Under the pieces are notes generated by a model. The model searched no databases. It saw nothing but the letters and a program-made list of their open reading frames with translations, and was not told the DNA's origin. DNA of 64,000 nt from Dehalococcoidia bacterium (lineage in GTDB: Bacteria; Chloroflexota; Dehalococcoidia; CAUJGQ01). Location of the stretch: assembly GCA_035310145.1 (NCBI GenBank), contig DATGEL010000108.1, positions 1 through 64,000 on the forward strand, written 5' to 3'. Both the position numbers and the translations under genes were made by a program. Below, piece after piece: positions 7,260-14,649 of this stretch; the stretch's first letter is position 1, and each line of letters opens with the position of its first letter.

Positions 7260-8599
7260 CAGCGCCCTCCCAGCATGGCGTTAATCTGCGGGGTCAGACC
7301 GCTGATTACGGTACGCGGGTCGGCGCCGGCTGCAAAGATCGGCGTTACGCCGGCATTCACGGCGTCGAAGATCGCCAGGTAGCCGTGAAACTGCGCGTCC
7401 TTCCGTCCGCGCTCGGTTTCGCTGATGAACACCCGCCCAACCTCGGGCGAGAGGCCGCCCGGTCCGTCGCCGGAGGCAGGCGAAAGGCCGTGCGAGGCGG
7501 CGGGCACGCCCTGCTGCAAAAACAGGTTGCTGTTGCCCACCGAACGCCGGCTGGGCACGATCAGGCCGGACTCGGTGAACACCGCCTCGCCCTTGGTGCT
7601 GAGCAACCACTTGAGGAAGGTCCACGCCTGCTGCGGGTGCCGCGAGCGGGCGGCGATCACGTAGCCGGCGCCGCCCGCGTAGTTGACCGACTGCGCCGCA
7701 TGTGGCAGCGGCGCCGCGGCCCAGTGCAACCCCGCCGTGCCGGCAAAGAGCGGCACCAGCGCGTGGTTGCCGAAGGCCATCGCCAGCCTGCCGGCGACGA
7801 AAAGCTGGCCGATCTGCTCCGAAGAGGTCAGCGCGCTGTACGGCGGCGTGGCATGATCGACGTAGATCAGGTCGTGCAGGTATTGCAACGCACCCAGCGC
7901 GGCCGGGCTGTCGAGTGTCAGCCGCTTCGGCGCTGCCTGGCCATCGTAAATCTCGCCGCCGTTCTGCCACACCCACAGCTTCCACCAGGTATCGGGCTCG
8001 AAGGCGAAGCCGTAGCGCGCTTGGGCGCCGCCGGTGCTCAGCGCAATTGCATCGCGGCGCAGATCGTCCCAGCTCCAGCCCTCCTGCGGATACGGCAGTT
8101 GCGCGGCGTCGAACAGGTCCTTGTTGTAGAAGATGACCTTCGTGTCGTTGTCGCGCGGCAGGCCGTACAGGTCGCCGCGGTAGCGGAAGCCGTCCACGAT
8201 CTGGGGATAGAAATCGTTCAGGTCATAGTGATCGGCCGCGATCAGGGGCGAAAGGTCGGCAGCGTAGCCCGACTCGGCGTAGGGCGGCACGTCGGAAAGG
8301 AAGGCCACGTCCGGCGGATCGCCTTCCGCGTCCCACTGCTTGATGCGCAGGATGTAGTCGCCATACGCGGCCCAGCGCGTCTCGACGTGGATCTCGGGGT
8401 GTTCCTTCTCGAACAGCCCGACGATGCGCTCGTTGATTGAGCGCTCCTGCGGATCGCCCCAGAACGACCAGCTAATCGTTGTCACCGCTGCCGGCGTCGG
8501 CGATGCCTGGGCCGCCGGCGGCAGGGTATGGTGAACCGAGCCGCCGCACGCAGTCAGCAGCGCAAAAAGGGGAACTACCAATAGCCAGCGGACGCCCAT
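7259..8599 (-). CDS. Extracellular solute-binding lipoprotein (sugar type, family 1)
   Basis: This 446-residue protein has a lipoprotein signal: hydrophobic WLLVVPLFALLTAC with lipobox Leu-Thr-Ala-Cys (Cys18). A Pro/Ala spacer follows, then the family 1 periplasmic-binding fold, including ISWSFWGDP, YGLPRDNDTKVIFYNKDLFDAA, and the C-terminal AWTFLKWLLSTKGEAVFTESGLIVPSR. Such proteins bind sugars or glycerol-3-phosphate for ABC importers. No permease or ATPase is adjacent; instead the gene overlaps the histidine kinase gene by one base, so it may act as the kinase's ligand sensor. I chose the ATG at 8599 because it puts the signal peptide at the N-terminus; the frame is open upstream to 8716. 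Confidence 0.9.
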   Translation of the reverse strand: MGVRWLLVVPLFALLTACGGSVHHTLPPAAQASPTPAAVTTISWSFWGDPQERSINERIVGLFEKEHPEIHVETRWAAYGDYILRIKQWDAEGDPPDVAFLSDVPPYAESGYAADLSPLIAADHYDLNDFYPQIVDGFRYRGDLYGLPRDNDTKVIFYNKDLFDAAQLPYPQEGWSWDDLRRDAIALSTGGAQARYGFAFEPDTWWKLWVWQNGGEIYDGQAAPKRLTLDSPAALGALQYLHDLIYVDHATPPYSALTSSEQIGQLFVAGRLAMAFGNHALVPLFAGTAGLHWAAAPLPHAAQSVNYAGGAGYVIAARSRHPQQAWTFLKWLLSTKGEAVFTESGLIVPSRRSVGNSNLFLQQGVPAASHGLSPASGDGPGGLSPEVGRVFISETERGRKDAQFHGYLAIFDAVNAGVTPIFAAGADPRTVISGLTPQINAMLGGR

Positions 8600-8853
8600 T
8601 CCTGCCACGCCGGGGCGCAGCGGCGCCCTACCAAGTTTACAATTTCCGTACAAACTCAGCCTATCCGGTGACGCGACGCGACGGGGCGTACCGAGGTATC
8701 GATCGACGGCGGACATAGGTACCGCTCGGAGGAATCCGGCGCCGGCCGGCAGTCGGGCCGCGGACTACGGCCATGATAGACCGGCCCGGGGCGGCGGACG
8801 GCGCAGGGTATGTTCAATCCGGCAAAGACGGCGAAGGATGCGCAGGCCGGCAG

Positions 8854-9300
8854 ATGAAATGGGTCACGCGTGAGAACGTCACGGTCGATCGGGTCGCCTG
8901 TCCCTGGCTGATCGCCCGCTTCATCGACGACGAGGCGGAGTTCGGCTTCGTGCCGGCGCAGCAGGTGCTGGCCGTGGCGGAACGCGAGCAGGCGCGCTCG
9001 TTCGACGCTCCCGGCGCCCGCTACACGCACCGCGAGGGCAAGTGCAGCTTCGAAGTCCTGATCGAGGAGTTCAACCTCGTCGCGCCCGGCCTCGAGCGGC
9101 TGGCGCGCATCGTGCACGCCGCCGACATCGCCGAGGATCTGAACAGCGTGCCGGAGGGCGCCGGCCTGCGGGCGATCGCCGAGGGCTTCGCGCTCGACGT
9201 GGAAAGCGATGTCGAGCGCCAACACCTGCAGTGGCCGCTGTACGACGCCTTGCTCGCCTGGTGCGCCCGCCAGGAGGCAGGCGACGTGCAAGATGCCTGA
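8854..9300 (+). CDS. Chromate-resistance ChrB C-terminal-like protein
   Basis: This 148-residue protein opens with KWVTRENVTVDRVACPWLI, followed by RFIDDEAEFGFVPA. This is the signature of the ChrB C-terminal domain found in chromate resistance proteins and in many stand-alone proteins. A conserved Cys (in VACPWL) and several His/Asp residues (YTHREGKCSFE, IVHAADIAEDL) could bind metal. In chr operons the domain accompanies a chromate efflux pump, but no ChrA is present here, so a role in chromate resistance is not supported by context. I chose the ATG at 8854 because conservation starts directly there; the frame is open upstream to 8773. Confidence 0.85.
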   Translation: MKWVTRENVTVDRVACPWLIARFIDDEAEFGFVPAQQVLAVAEREQARSFDAPGARYTHREGKCSFEVLIEEFNLVAPGLERLARIVHAADIAEDLNSVPEGAGLRAIAEGFALDVESDVERQHLQWPLYDALLAWCARQEAGDVQDA

Positions 9301-9379
9301 GCGCGGGGCGCGATCGGCGCTGCTTGCAGCGGTGTAGTACCTTGTACGGGCGCCCTTCGCGCCGGAGCATCACCCCGCC

Positions 9380-10204
9380 ATGCCTCACGCGTCCGTCAAC
9401 GGCATCTCCCTCTACTACGAAGCGCACGGCGCAGGCTCGCCCCTGCTGCTGATCATGGGCTTCGCCGCCAACACCACCGCCTGGGGGCCGCTGCTGCCGG
9501 CGCTGAGCAGCCGCCACCGCGTGATCGCCTTCGACAATCGCGGGGCGGGGCGCAGCGACGCGCCCGCGGCCGCCTACACGATGGCCGAGCTGGCCGATGA
9601 CGCGCTCGGCCTGCTCACGCAGCTCGGCATCGAGCAGGCGCACGTCTTCGGCGTCAGCATGGGCGGCATGATCGCCCAGCACGTTGCGCTGCGCGCCCCC
9701 CAGCGCACCCTGTCCCTCATCCTCGGCTGCACCACGCCGGGCGGAACGCAGGCCACGCCCGCGTCCGATGCGGTGATCGCGGCGCTGCTCCAGGCGGCGA
9801 CCGCACCGCTGGAGCAAGCGTTTGACCTGACCTTACCGCTGATGTACAGCGATGCCTTTGCCGCCGCGCACCGTGCCGAGCTGTGGCAGCGGGCACAGCA
9901 GAACGCGCCGCTGCGCGCCGGCGAGGCCGGCATCAACGGCCAGATGGCGGCGGTTGTCGCGCACGACAGCTTCGCGCAACTGCCGCAGATCGGCTGCCCG
10001 GCGCTGGTGCTGCACGGCGACGCGGACGAGTTGGTGCCGGCGGCGAACGGCCGCCTGCTGGCCGAGCGCATTCCGGGCGCGAAGCTCGTCCTCTATCCCG
10101 GCGCACGGCACGGCTTCCACGTCGAGTTTGCGGCCGGGTCTGCCTCGGACGTGCTCACCTTCCTGGAAACGGCGCCGGCGGCCGCGCCCGCCCGGCCGCG
10201 GTAA
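9380..10204 (+). CDS. Alpha/beta hydrolase
   Basis: This 274-residue alpha/beta-hydrolase shows an oxyanion region MGFAAN, the strand-turn motif FDNRGAGRSD, nucleophile Ser93 in GVSMGGM, the acid Asp in LVLHGDADELVP, and the catalytic His in GARHGF. It resembles 3-oxoadipate enol-lactonase-like and related esterase/lactonase enzymes, but the substrate cannot be assigned. It is cytoplasmic, with no signal peptide. The next gene begins 13 bases downstream, so the two may be cotranscribed. Confidence 0.92.
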   Translation: MPHASVNGISLYYEAHGAGSPLLLIMGFAANTTAWGPLLPALSSRHRVIAFDNRGAGRSDAPAAAYTMAELADDALGLLTQLGIEQAHVFGVSMGGMIAQHVALRAPQRTLSLILGCTTPGGTQATPASDAVIAALLQAATAPLEQAFDLTLPLMYSDAFAAAHRAELWQRAQQNAPLRAGEAGINGQMAAVVAHDSFAQLPQIGCPALVLHGDADELVPAANGRLLAERIPGAKLVLYPGARHGFHVEFAAGSASDVLTFLETAPAAAPARPR

Positions 10205-10217
10205 CACGAGGTCAACG

Positions 10218-11660
10218 GTGCCACGCTCCCCGCGACGCTGGACTGTGCGCGCTGCCCCGCGAAACGTGGCCGCGGGCCTCGCGCCGCGTGCGCTGCTGCG
10301 GCCGCTGGCGCTTGCCCTGCTCGCGGTCGGGCTGGTCGCCGGCGTCGGCCAGGCAACGGGCTTCCTGCGCCGCCCCGTCGTTGCGCCAAACGCGGCCGAC
10401 AGCGAGCTCTCGGCGATTCATGCCGCGCTCTCCGACCTGCAGCACGAATATTTCCGGCCGATCGACGCCGACGCCGCGCTGAGCGGCGCCTGGGACGCGG
10501 CGATCGGCGCGGCGAAACCGGCCGGCCCGGCAGTCGCGGCGCTGCCGCGGCCGCGCCTCGACGGCGACGCGGGCGCGGCGCGCCTGGCCTTCGACGCGGC
10601 GTTCCGGGCGCTGAGCGCGGCGTCGGCCGGCAGCGTCAGCACGCCCGCGCTGGGGCATGCGGCGATCGCCGGGCTCGCTTCCTCCGTGCACGAGAATCAC
10701 ACCTACTTCATCGACCCGGACCACTGGCAGCACCGCGGCGATACGGTCAGCTCCTACGCCGGCATCGGCGTGACGCTCAACGAGCGGCCGGACGGCGTTT
10801 ACGTCGGCGAAGTCTTCGAGGGAACGCCCGCGGCGCAGGCCGGCCTGCATCCCGGCGACCGCTTCACCAGGGTCGACGACGCGCTGGTCGCGGATCTGAA
10901 GCTGGCGCAGCTCGTCAGCCGGCTGCGCGGCCCGGCGGGGACCGGCGTCTCCGTCACCGTGCAGCGCGGCGCCGGCAGTGTGCAGGTGGCGATCACGCGC
11001 GCCGTGATCCGCATCTTCGCCTTCGAGAGCCGCGTCCTGGACGGCGGCGTCGGCTACGTGCGCCTGCGCAGCTTTCCGCCCGCCGGCGCCAGGCTGCCCG
11101 ACGGCCACACGGTGGCACAGGCGCTCGATCAGGCGCTCGACGGCTTCGAGCAGGCCGGCGTCAGCTCGTGGGTGTTGGATCTGCGCGGCAACGGCGGCGG
11201 CTATCTGGACGGGATGAACGAGATCGCCAGCCGCTTCCTGCCTCCCGGCTCGCCGCTGCTGGTGAGCCACACGCGGGGCGGCGACTCCGTGAGCCGTGCC
11301 GGCCGCGGCCAGCACCTGCCGGCCAGGCCGCTGGCGGTGCTGATCAACGCCGGCTCGGCCTCGGCCTCCGAGATCCTTGCCTCGGCGTTGCAGGAGAGCG
11401 GGCGGGCCACCATCGTGGGCGAGAGGAGCGCCGGCGTGGCGAACGCGGCGAATCTGGACGCCCTGCCCGACGGCGGCGGTCTCTCGGTCACGGCGGTGCA
11501 GTCGCTCAGCGGCGTGGACCGTCGCCCGCTCGACGGCCAGGGCGTGACGCCCGATGCGGAGATCGCGGCCAACCCCGACGACGTGACGACCGGCCGCGAC
11601 AGCCAGCTTGAACGGGCCGAAAACCTGCTGCGAGCCGCCGTGGCGCAGGCCGGACCGTAG
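10218..11660 (+). CDS. S41-family (C-terminal processing) protease-like protein, exported
   Basis: This 480-residue protein starts at a GTG with GAGGT a few bases upstream. An N-terminal hydrophobic segment (ALLRPLALALLAVGLVAGVG) is a membrane anchor or signal peptide. A helical region and a PDZ domain follow (YAGIGVTL to VSVTVQRG, about 180-260), then the S41 core with VLDLRGNGGGY and the Ser box INAGSASASEI (nucleophile equivalent Ser382). The usual catalytic Lys lies 25 residues later in a GKG motif; here that position is Val407 in GERSAGVAN. The protein may therefore use a different catalytic arrangement, as in tricorn/IRBP-like members, or be inactive. Confidence 0.9.
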   Translation: MPRSPRRWTVRAAPRNVAAGLAPRALLRPLALALLAVGLVAGVGQATGFLRRPVVAPNAADSELSAIHAALSDLQHEYFRPIDADAALSGAWDAAIGAAKPAGPAVAALPRPRLDGDAGAARLAFDAAFRALSAASAGSVSTPALGHAAIAGLASSVHENHTYFIDPDHWQHRGDTVSSYAGIGVTLNERPDGVYVGEVFEGTPAAQAGLHPGDRFTRVDDALVADLKLAQLVSRLRGPAGTGVSVTVQRGAGSVQVAITRAVIRIFAFESRVLDGGVGYVRLRSFPPAGARLPDGHTVAQALDQALDGFEQAGVSSWVLDLRGNGGGYLDGMNEIASRFLPPGSPLLVSHTRGGDSVSRAGRGQHLPARPLAVLINAGSASASEILASALQESGRATIVGERSAGVANAANLDALPDGGGLSVTAVQSLSGVDRRPLDGQGVTPDAEIAANPDDVTTGRDSQLERAENLLRAAVAQAGP

Positions 11661-11812
11661 GCGGCGCGCCTGCGCCTGTCGTACACGACTACCGCGGGGC
11701 GAGACCGGCGGCAACGCGAGCCAATGCCCGGCAGCCGGAGCGCCACCAGCCAGCACGTTGACAGCCGCCATATACTCGTGGGCACGCGGGGGGGCGCCGG
11801 AGGAGCAGCAGC

Positions 11813-12103
11813 ATGCCAGCGTATATCGTCTTATATCGCTTCACGGACCAGGGGCGGAAAGACGCGAAGAGCACCGTGCAGCGCGCGAAGGAGGCGCGTG
11901 CTGAAAACGAGCGACGTGGCTTCAAAGTGAACGGGTTGTACTGGACACAGGGCCGCTACGATCTCGTCGCGCTGGTGGAGGCTCCGGACGAACAGGCGAT
12001 GATGGCCGGCCTGTTCAACATCGCGGGAGCGGGGAACGTGCACAGCGAGACGCTGCGCGCGTTCACAGAGCAGGAGATGGAGCAAATCATCAGCAAGGTC
12101 TAA
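11813..12103 (+). CDS. GYD domain protein
   Basis: This 96-residue protein matches the GYD family: IVLYRFTDQGRKD at the N-terminus, a GLYWTQGRYDLVALVEAPDE segment containing the GRYD variant of the name-giving motif, and a terminal helix. It is a ferredoxin-like alpha-beta fold similar to dimeric alpha-beta barrel proteins; function is not established. GAGGAGCAGCAGC upstream gives a ribosome binding site. The stop codon is followed after 3 bases by a palindromic repeat, so transcription may end there. Confidence 0.88.
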   Translation: MPAYIVLYRFTDQGRKDAKSTVQRAKEARAENERRGFKVNGLYWTQGRYDLVALVEAPDEQAMMAGLFNIAGAGNVHSETLRAFTEQEMEQIISKV

Positions 12104-12106
12104 CCG

Positions 12107-12177
12107 ATGGGTTCGAAACCGGCGACGGGGCGCCACCTGACGCCCAGCGCAGGCAAACGAGCCGGCTTTGAACCCAT
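12107..12177. repeat. Long-armed palindromic element, copy A
   Basis: The 17-base arms (12107-12123, ATGGGTTCGAAACCGGC, and 12161-12177) pair at 15 of 17 positions around a 37-base spacer. A closely related element with perfect arms and a 38-base spacer lies at 56625-56696, and both right arms are followed by GTCT. It sits 3 bases after a stop codon and could also work as a terminator or RNA-processing hairpin. Confidence 0.8.
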
Positions 12178-12257
12178 GTCTCATGAAACGGCAAACGGCA
12201 GGGCAACGCGGCGCTCCCCCACCGCGGCTGCGCGGCAGGTGAACGTATCCGTCCTTT

Positions 12258-12288
12258 GACCGCCTGACCGCCTGACCGCCTGACCGCC
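12258..12288. repeat. Octamer tandem repeat GACCGCCT x3.9
   Basis: Three full copies and one seven-base copy of GACCGCCT run head to tail. It is too short and lacks spacers, so it is not a CRISPR array; replication slippage is the likely origin. Confidence 0.9.
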
Positions 12289-12418
12289 GCTCCCTGCGGC
12301 CGTGCAAACTGCTCGCTCGCGGCGGACGGGCCCGGCGGCCGAGGTGATTCGCTCTCGCAACCAGGCTGTTGAGGACACTTCCAGACCCCATGCCGCGAAC
12401 CGGTGCCGGCCCACAAGC

Positions 12419-13303
12419 CTACAGCAACGCGAGCTGGCGCGGCGCCTCGCGCGGCACGTCGTAGCGCTCGCCCACCGCATGTTCGTCCTTGTGTCGGGCC
12501 GCCCGCTCGGCCACGCGCCGGGCGTATGGCTCCGGTGCGTATTTGCCGTGATAGAGCCTGAGATGGCCATCGACGAGCTCAGGAAAGGTCGCCCGCAGAA
12601 AGTCGAGGTAATGCGCCCGCACGCCAGCGTCCAGGTGCAGCAACCCGCACCAGAGAAAGCGGGCGCCATGCTCCGCCGCGGCCCGCACCGTGGCCGCGAC
12701 ATGCGCCTCGTCGGCGGTGATGCCCGGCAGCAGCGGCGCCATCATCACCCCCGCACGAATGCCGCGCGCCGCCAGCCGCTCGACGACGCTCAGCCGCTGA
12801 GCCGGCGGCGGTGTGCCCGGCTCCGTCAGCCGGGCCGCCACGGCGTCGACGGTCGGCACGCTGATGCAGACCGTGGCGAGGCCGCGCGCCGCCAGATCCT
12901 CCAGCACATCCGCGTCGCGCAGCACTAGCGTGCCTTTGCTCACGATCGAGATCGGCGTGCGGAAGTCGAGCGCGGCTTCGAGGCAGGCGCGGGAGAGGCG
13001 GTAGCGCCCTTCGATCGGCTGATAGGGGTCGGTGGCCGTGCCCAGCGAGATCGACTCGCGGCGCCAGCCGCGCGCCGACAGCTCGCGGCGCAGCACTTCG
13101 GCGATGTTGGTCTTGGCGAGCAGCGCCGTGCTGAAGCCGGCGTCGCTGTTCAGATTGAGATAGCGGTGCGTGGCGCGGGCGTAACAGTAGTGGCAGCCGT
13201 GGGCGCAGCCGCGGTAGGGATTCAGGCTCCACTTGAAGGGCATGCCCTGCACACGGTTGAGCGCCGAGCGGCAGGTCACTTCCTGCACCGAGACGCGCGC
13301 CAC
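12419..13303 (-). CDS. Radical SAM protein (Rv2578c/SplB-like)
   Basis: This 294-residue protein has the 4Fe-4S motif C33-x3-C37-x2-C40 in GCAHGCHYCYAR. Downstream features of the family are ISLGTATDPYQPIE, TPISIVSKGTLVLRD, and the C-terminal GLLHLDAG region. Radical SAM enzymes of this subgroup (Rv2578c-like) are widespread in Actinobacteria and Chloroflexota without an assigned reaction; the spore photoproduct lyase family is related. The nearby O6-methylguanine methyltransferase gene hints at a DNA-repair link, but that is only context. The start codon is ATG. Confidence 0.92.
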   Translation of the reverse strand: MARVSVQEVTCRSALNRVQGMPFKWSLNPYRGCAHGCHYCYARATHRYLNLNSDAGFSTALLAKTNIAEVLRRELSARGWRRESISLGTATDPYQPIEGRYRLSRACLEAALDFRTPISIVSKGTLVLRDADVLEDLAARGLATVCISVPTVDAVAARLTEPGTPPPAQRLSVVERLAARGIRAGVMMAPLLPGITADEAHVAATVRAAAEHGARFLWCGLLHLDAGVRAHYLDFLRATFPELVDGHLRLYHGKYAPEPYARRVAERAARHKDEHAVGERYDVPREAPRQLALL

Positions 13304-13368
13304 GCCCCTGCCTCCACCGGAATCCGGCGCGGCGATCGTCTCAACAGAACATCTGTGCTGTCAAACGG

Positions 13369-13908
13369 TTATGTCGCGGAACGGCTGTTGCAGCGCTCCT
13401 GCTCGATCAGCCAGCGCTTCATCTGCAGACCGCCGCCGTATCCGGTGAGCGCGCCGGTGCTGCCGACCAGCCGATGGCAGGGCACGATCACGGGCAAGGG
13501 GTTCGCGCCGTTGGCATGGCCGACCGCGCGAAACGCCGCCGGCCGGCCGATCGCCGCGGCCACGGCGCCGTAGCTGCGCGTTTCGCCGTAGGGCACGGCG
13601 CAGACGGCCTGCCAGACGACGCGCTGGAAGGCCGTGCCGCGCGGCGCCAGCGGCACGGAGAACTCGCGCAGCGCGCCGGCGAAGTAGCCGGCAAGCTCCT
13701 CGCCGGTCTGTGCGGCGTATGCGGCCGCCCGCGGCGATGCGGCCGCGTCCGGCGTCTGGATCGCTTCCAGCCGCCGCGAGAACTGGCCGGCCTCTCTGCC
13801 AGGTAGGGCGAGCAGCACGAGGCCCACGTCGCTGCAGGCGATGCGCATGGCGCCGAACGGCGTCTCGACGGCGGCGAGCGCCAGCGGCTCGCGTGAGGCG
13901 CCGTTCAC
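13369..13908 (-). CDS. ogt: Methylated-DNA--protein-cysteine methyltransferase
   Basis: This 179-residue protein has the MGMT/Ogt active site PCHRLVGS with acceptor Cys144, preceded by the helix-turn-helix region (FQRVVWQAVCAVPYGETRSYGAVAAAIGRP) and followed by GYGGGLQMKRWLIEQE. It removes alkyl groups from O6-methylguanine in a suicide reaction. The N-terminal domain is short and no Ada-type domain is fused. I chose the GTG at 13908 because it overlaps the stop codon of the upstream 69-residue gene in a GTGA arrangement, indicating translational coupling. Confidence 0.95.
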   Translation of the reverse strand: MNGASREPLALAAVETPFGAMRIACSDVGLVLLALPGREAGQFSRRLEAIQTPDAAASPRAAAYAAQTGEELAGYFAGALREFSVPLAPRGTAFQRVVWQAVCAVPYGETRSYGAVAAAIGRPAAFRAVGHANGANPLPVIVPCHRLVGSTGALTGYGGGLQMKRWLIEQERCNSRSAT

Positions 13909-14114
13909 AGCTTCATCACGATCAGCTCGCGCCGCAGTCCCGCCGCCGCGACCTCGACGCGCACGTAGGTCACGCGCACCTTCAGCTTCTGGCCCTTCTC
14001 CGTGGTCAGGAAGAACTCGTCGCGCGGCTCGAAGCGGTAATCCGTGTCCAGCGTGAGGAAGTGCGCCATCTTCTGGTTGGTGAAGGGGTCGGCCTCGTAG
14101 ATCTCGGTCTTCAT
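13905..14114 (-). CDS. Small conserved hypothetical protein
   Basis: This 69-residue protein has no recognised domain. It has a charged beta-rich pattern (DTDYRFEPRDEFFLTTEKGQKLKVRVTYV) without a signal peptide or membrane segment. Its stop codon overlaps the start of the methyltransferase gene by four bases (GTGA), which supports it being a real translated gene and links it to the same operon. Function is unknown. Confidence 0.65.
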   Translation of the reverse strand: MKTEIYEADPFTNQKMAHFLTLDTDYRFEPRDEFFLTTEKGQKLKVRVTYVRVEVAAAGLRRELIVMKL

Positions 14115-14184
14115 GCATCATGCCCCTGAGAACGAATCGGCATGCGCATGGTAACGCCTTGCGGCCGCGGCCTGGGCCGCCGGC

Positions 14185-14649
14185 TCAGCGCTCGCCGCGC
14201 GGCTGGCCCGGGCTCGGCGGCCAGAGCGTGCGGTACGACTCGCCGTCGATCGCTTCCTGCACTTCCTTCTGGTCGAGCCGCGTCAAGCGTTCGAGCAGAC
14301 CTTCACACTCCTGCAAACCGCGCTCTTGCGCCGCGGCGCGGCAGCGTTCGACGATGCAGCTCCAGATGCCCGACTCGACCAGGCTCTCCAGGCCGAGCGG
14401 CCACTGGATGAAGAGGAAGCGCTCCGGCTCGCCCAGGTCGGGCCGCAGCCGGCGCAACTGGGCGAAGCGCTCCTTCGGCGTGTTCACCGGCGGCACGATG
14501 CGGAAGAGCGGTTTGCTGGCGGTCCCTTCGCGCGTGTCGAACAGCACGCGCGGCGCGAGATGACGGAAGCCGAGCACGAGCACGTCGCAACGGCCGATCG
14601 CCTCGCGGGCGCCGTCCAGGTCGAGGCGCAGGCCGTCCTCAGCGCGCAT
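14185..14649 (-). CDS. Conserved hypothetical protein downstream of LutB-LutA fusion
   Basis: This 154-residue protein is not recognised. It is soluble, with a segment DVLVLGFRHLAPRVLFDTREG followed by charged helices and two Cys (in SCIVERC and LQECEGL). The ATG at 14649 lies inside the end of the upstream LUD/iron-sulfur gene (11-base overlap), so it is cotranslated with it. In lactate-utilisation loci this position would often hold LutC, but the sequence lacks the LUD motifs and I do not call it LutC. Confidence 0.7.
   Translation of the reverse strand: MRAEDGLRLDLDGAREAIGRCDVLVLGFRHLAPRVLFDTREGTASKPLFRIVPPVNTPKERFAQLRRLRPDLGEPERFLFIQWPLGLESLVESGIWSCIVERCRAAAQERGLQECEGLLERLTRLDQKEVQEAIDGESYRTLWPPSPGQPRGER

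Larger units (their letters stand above)
12104..12418. other. Intergenic region with two repeats, no gene seen
   Basis: The 315 bases between the convergent GYD and radical SAM genes hold a large palindrome (12107-12177) and an octamer tandem repeat (12258-12288). I see no coding frame with a ribosome binding site and no RNA gene. Confidence 0.7.

Noticed and set aside
9852-10217. A longer N-terminus for the S41-family protein
   Set aside because: The frame is open upstream, but this part lies inside the alpha/beta hydrolase gene and has Arg-rich antisense-like composition; the GTG at 10218 precedes a proper membrane segment.
11758-11776. TTGACA and TATACT upstream of the GYD gene as a promoter
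   Set aside because: The two hexamers match consensus but are only 7 bases apart, too close for a sigma70 promoter.
12107-12177. tRNA-like GGTTCGAAACC (T-arm resemblance)
   Set aside because: It is part of the long palindrome; no acceptor stem, anticodon arm or D-arm can be built around it.
12258-12288. CRISPR-like array
   Set aside because: Units of 8 bases without spacers and only four copies; it is a simple tandem repeat. The 7-base repeat at 3459-3500 was rejected for the same reason.
14185-14649. LutC assignment for the protein next to the LutB-LutA fusion
   Set aside because: None of the LUD-domain motifs are visible; only the gene position suggests it.
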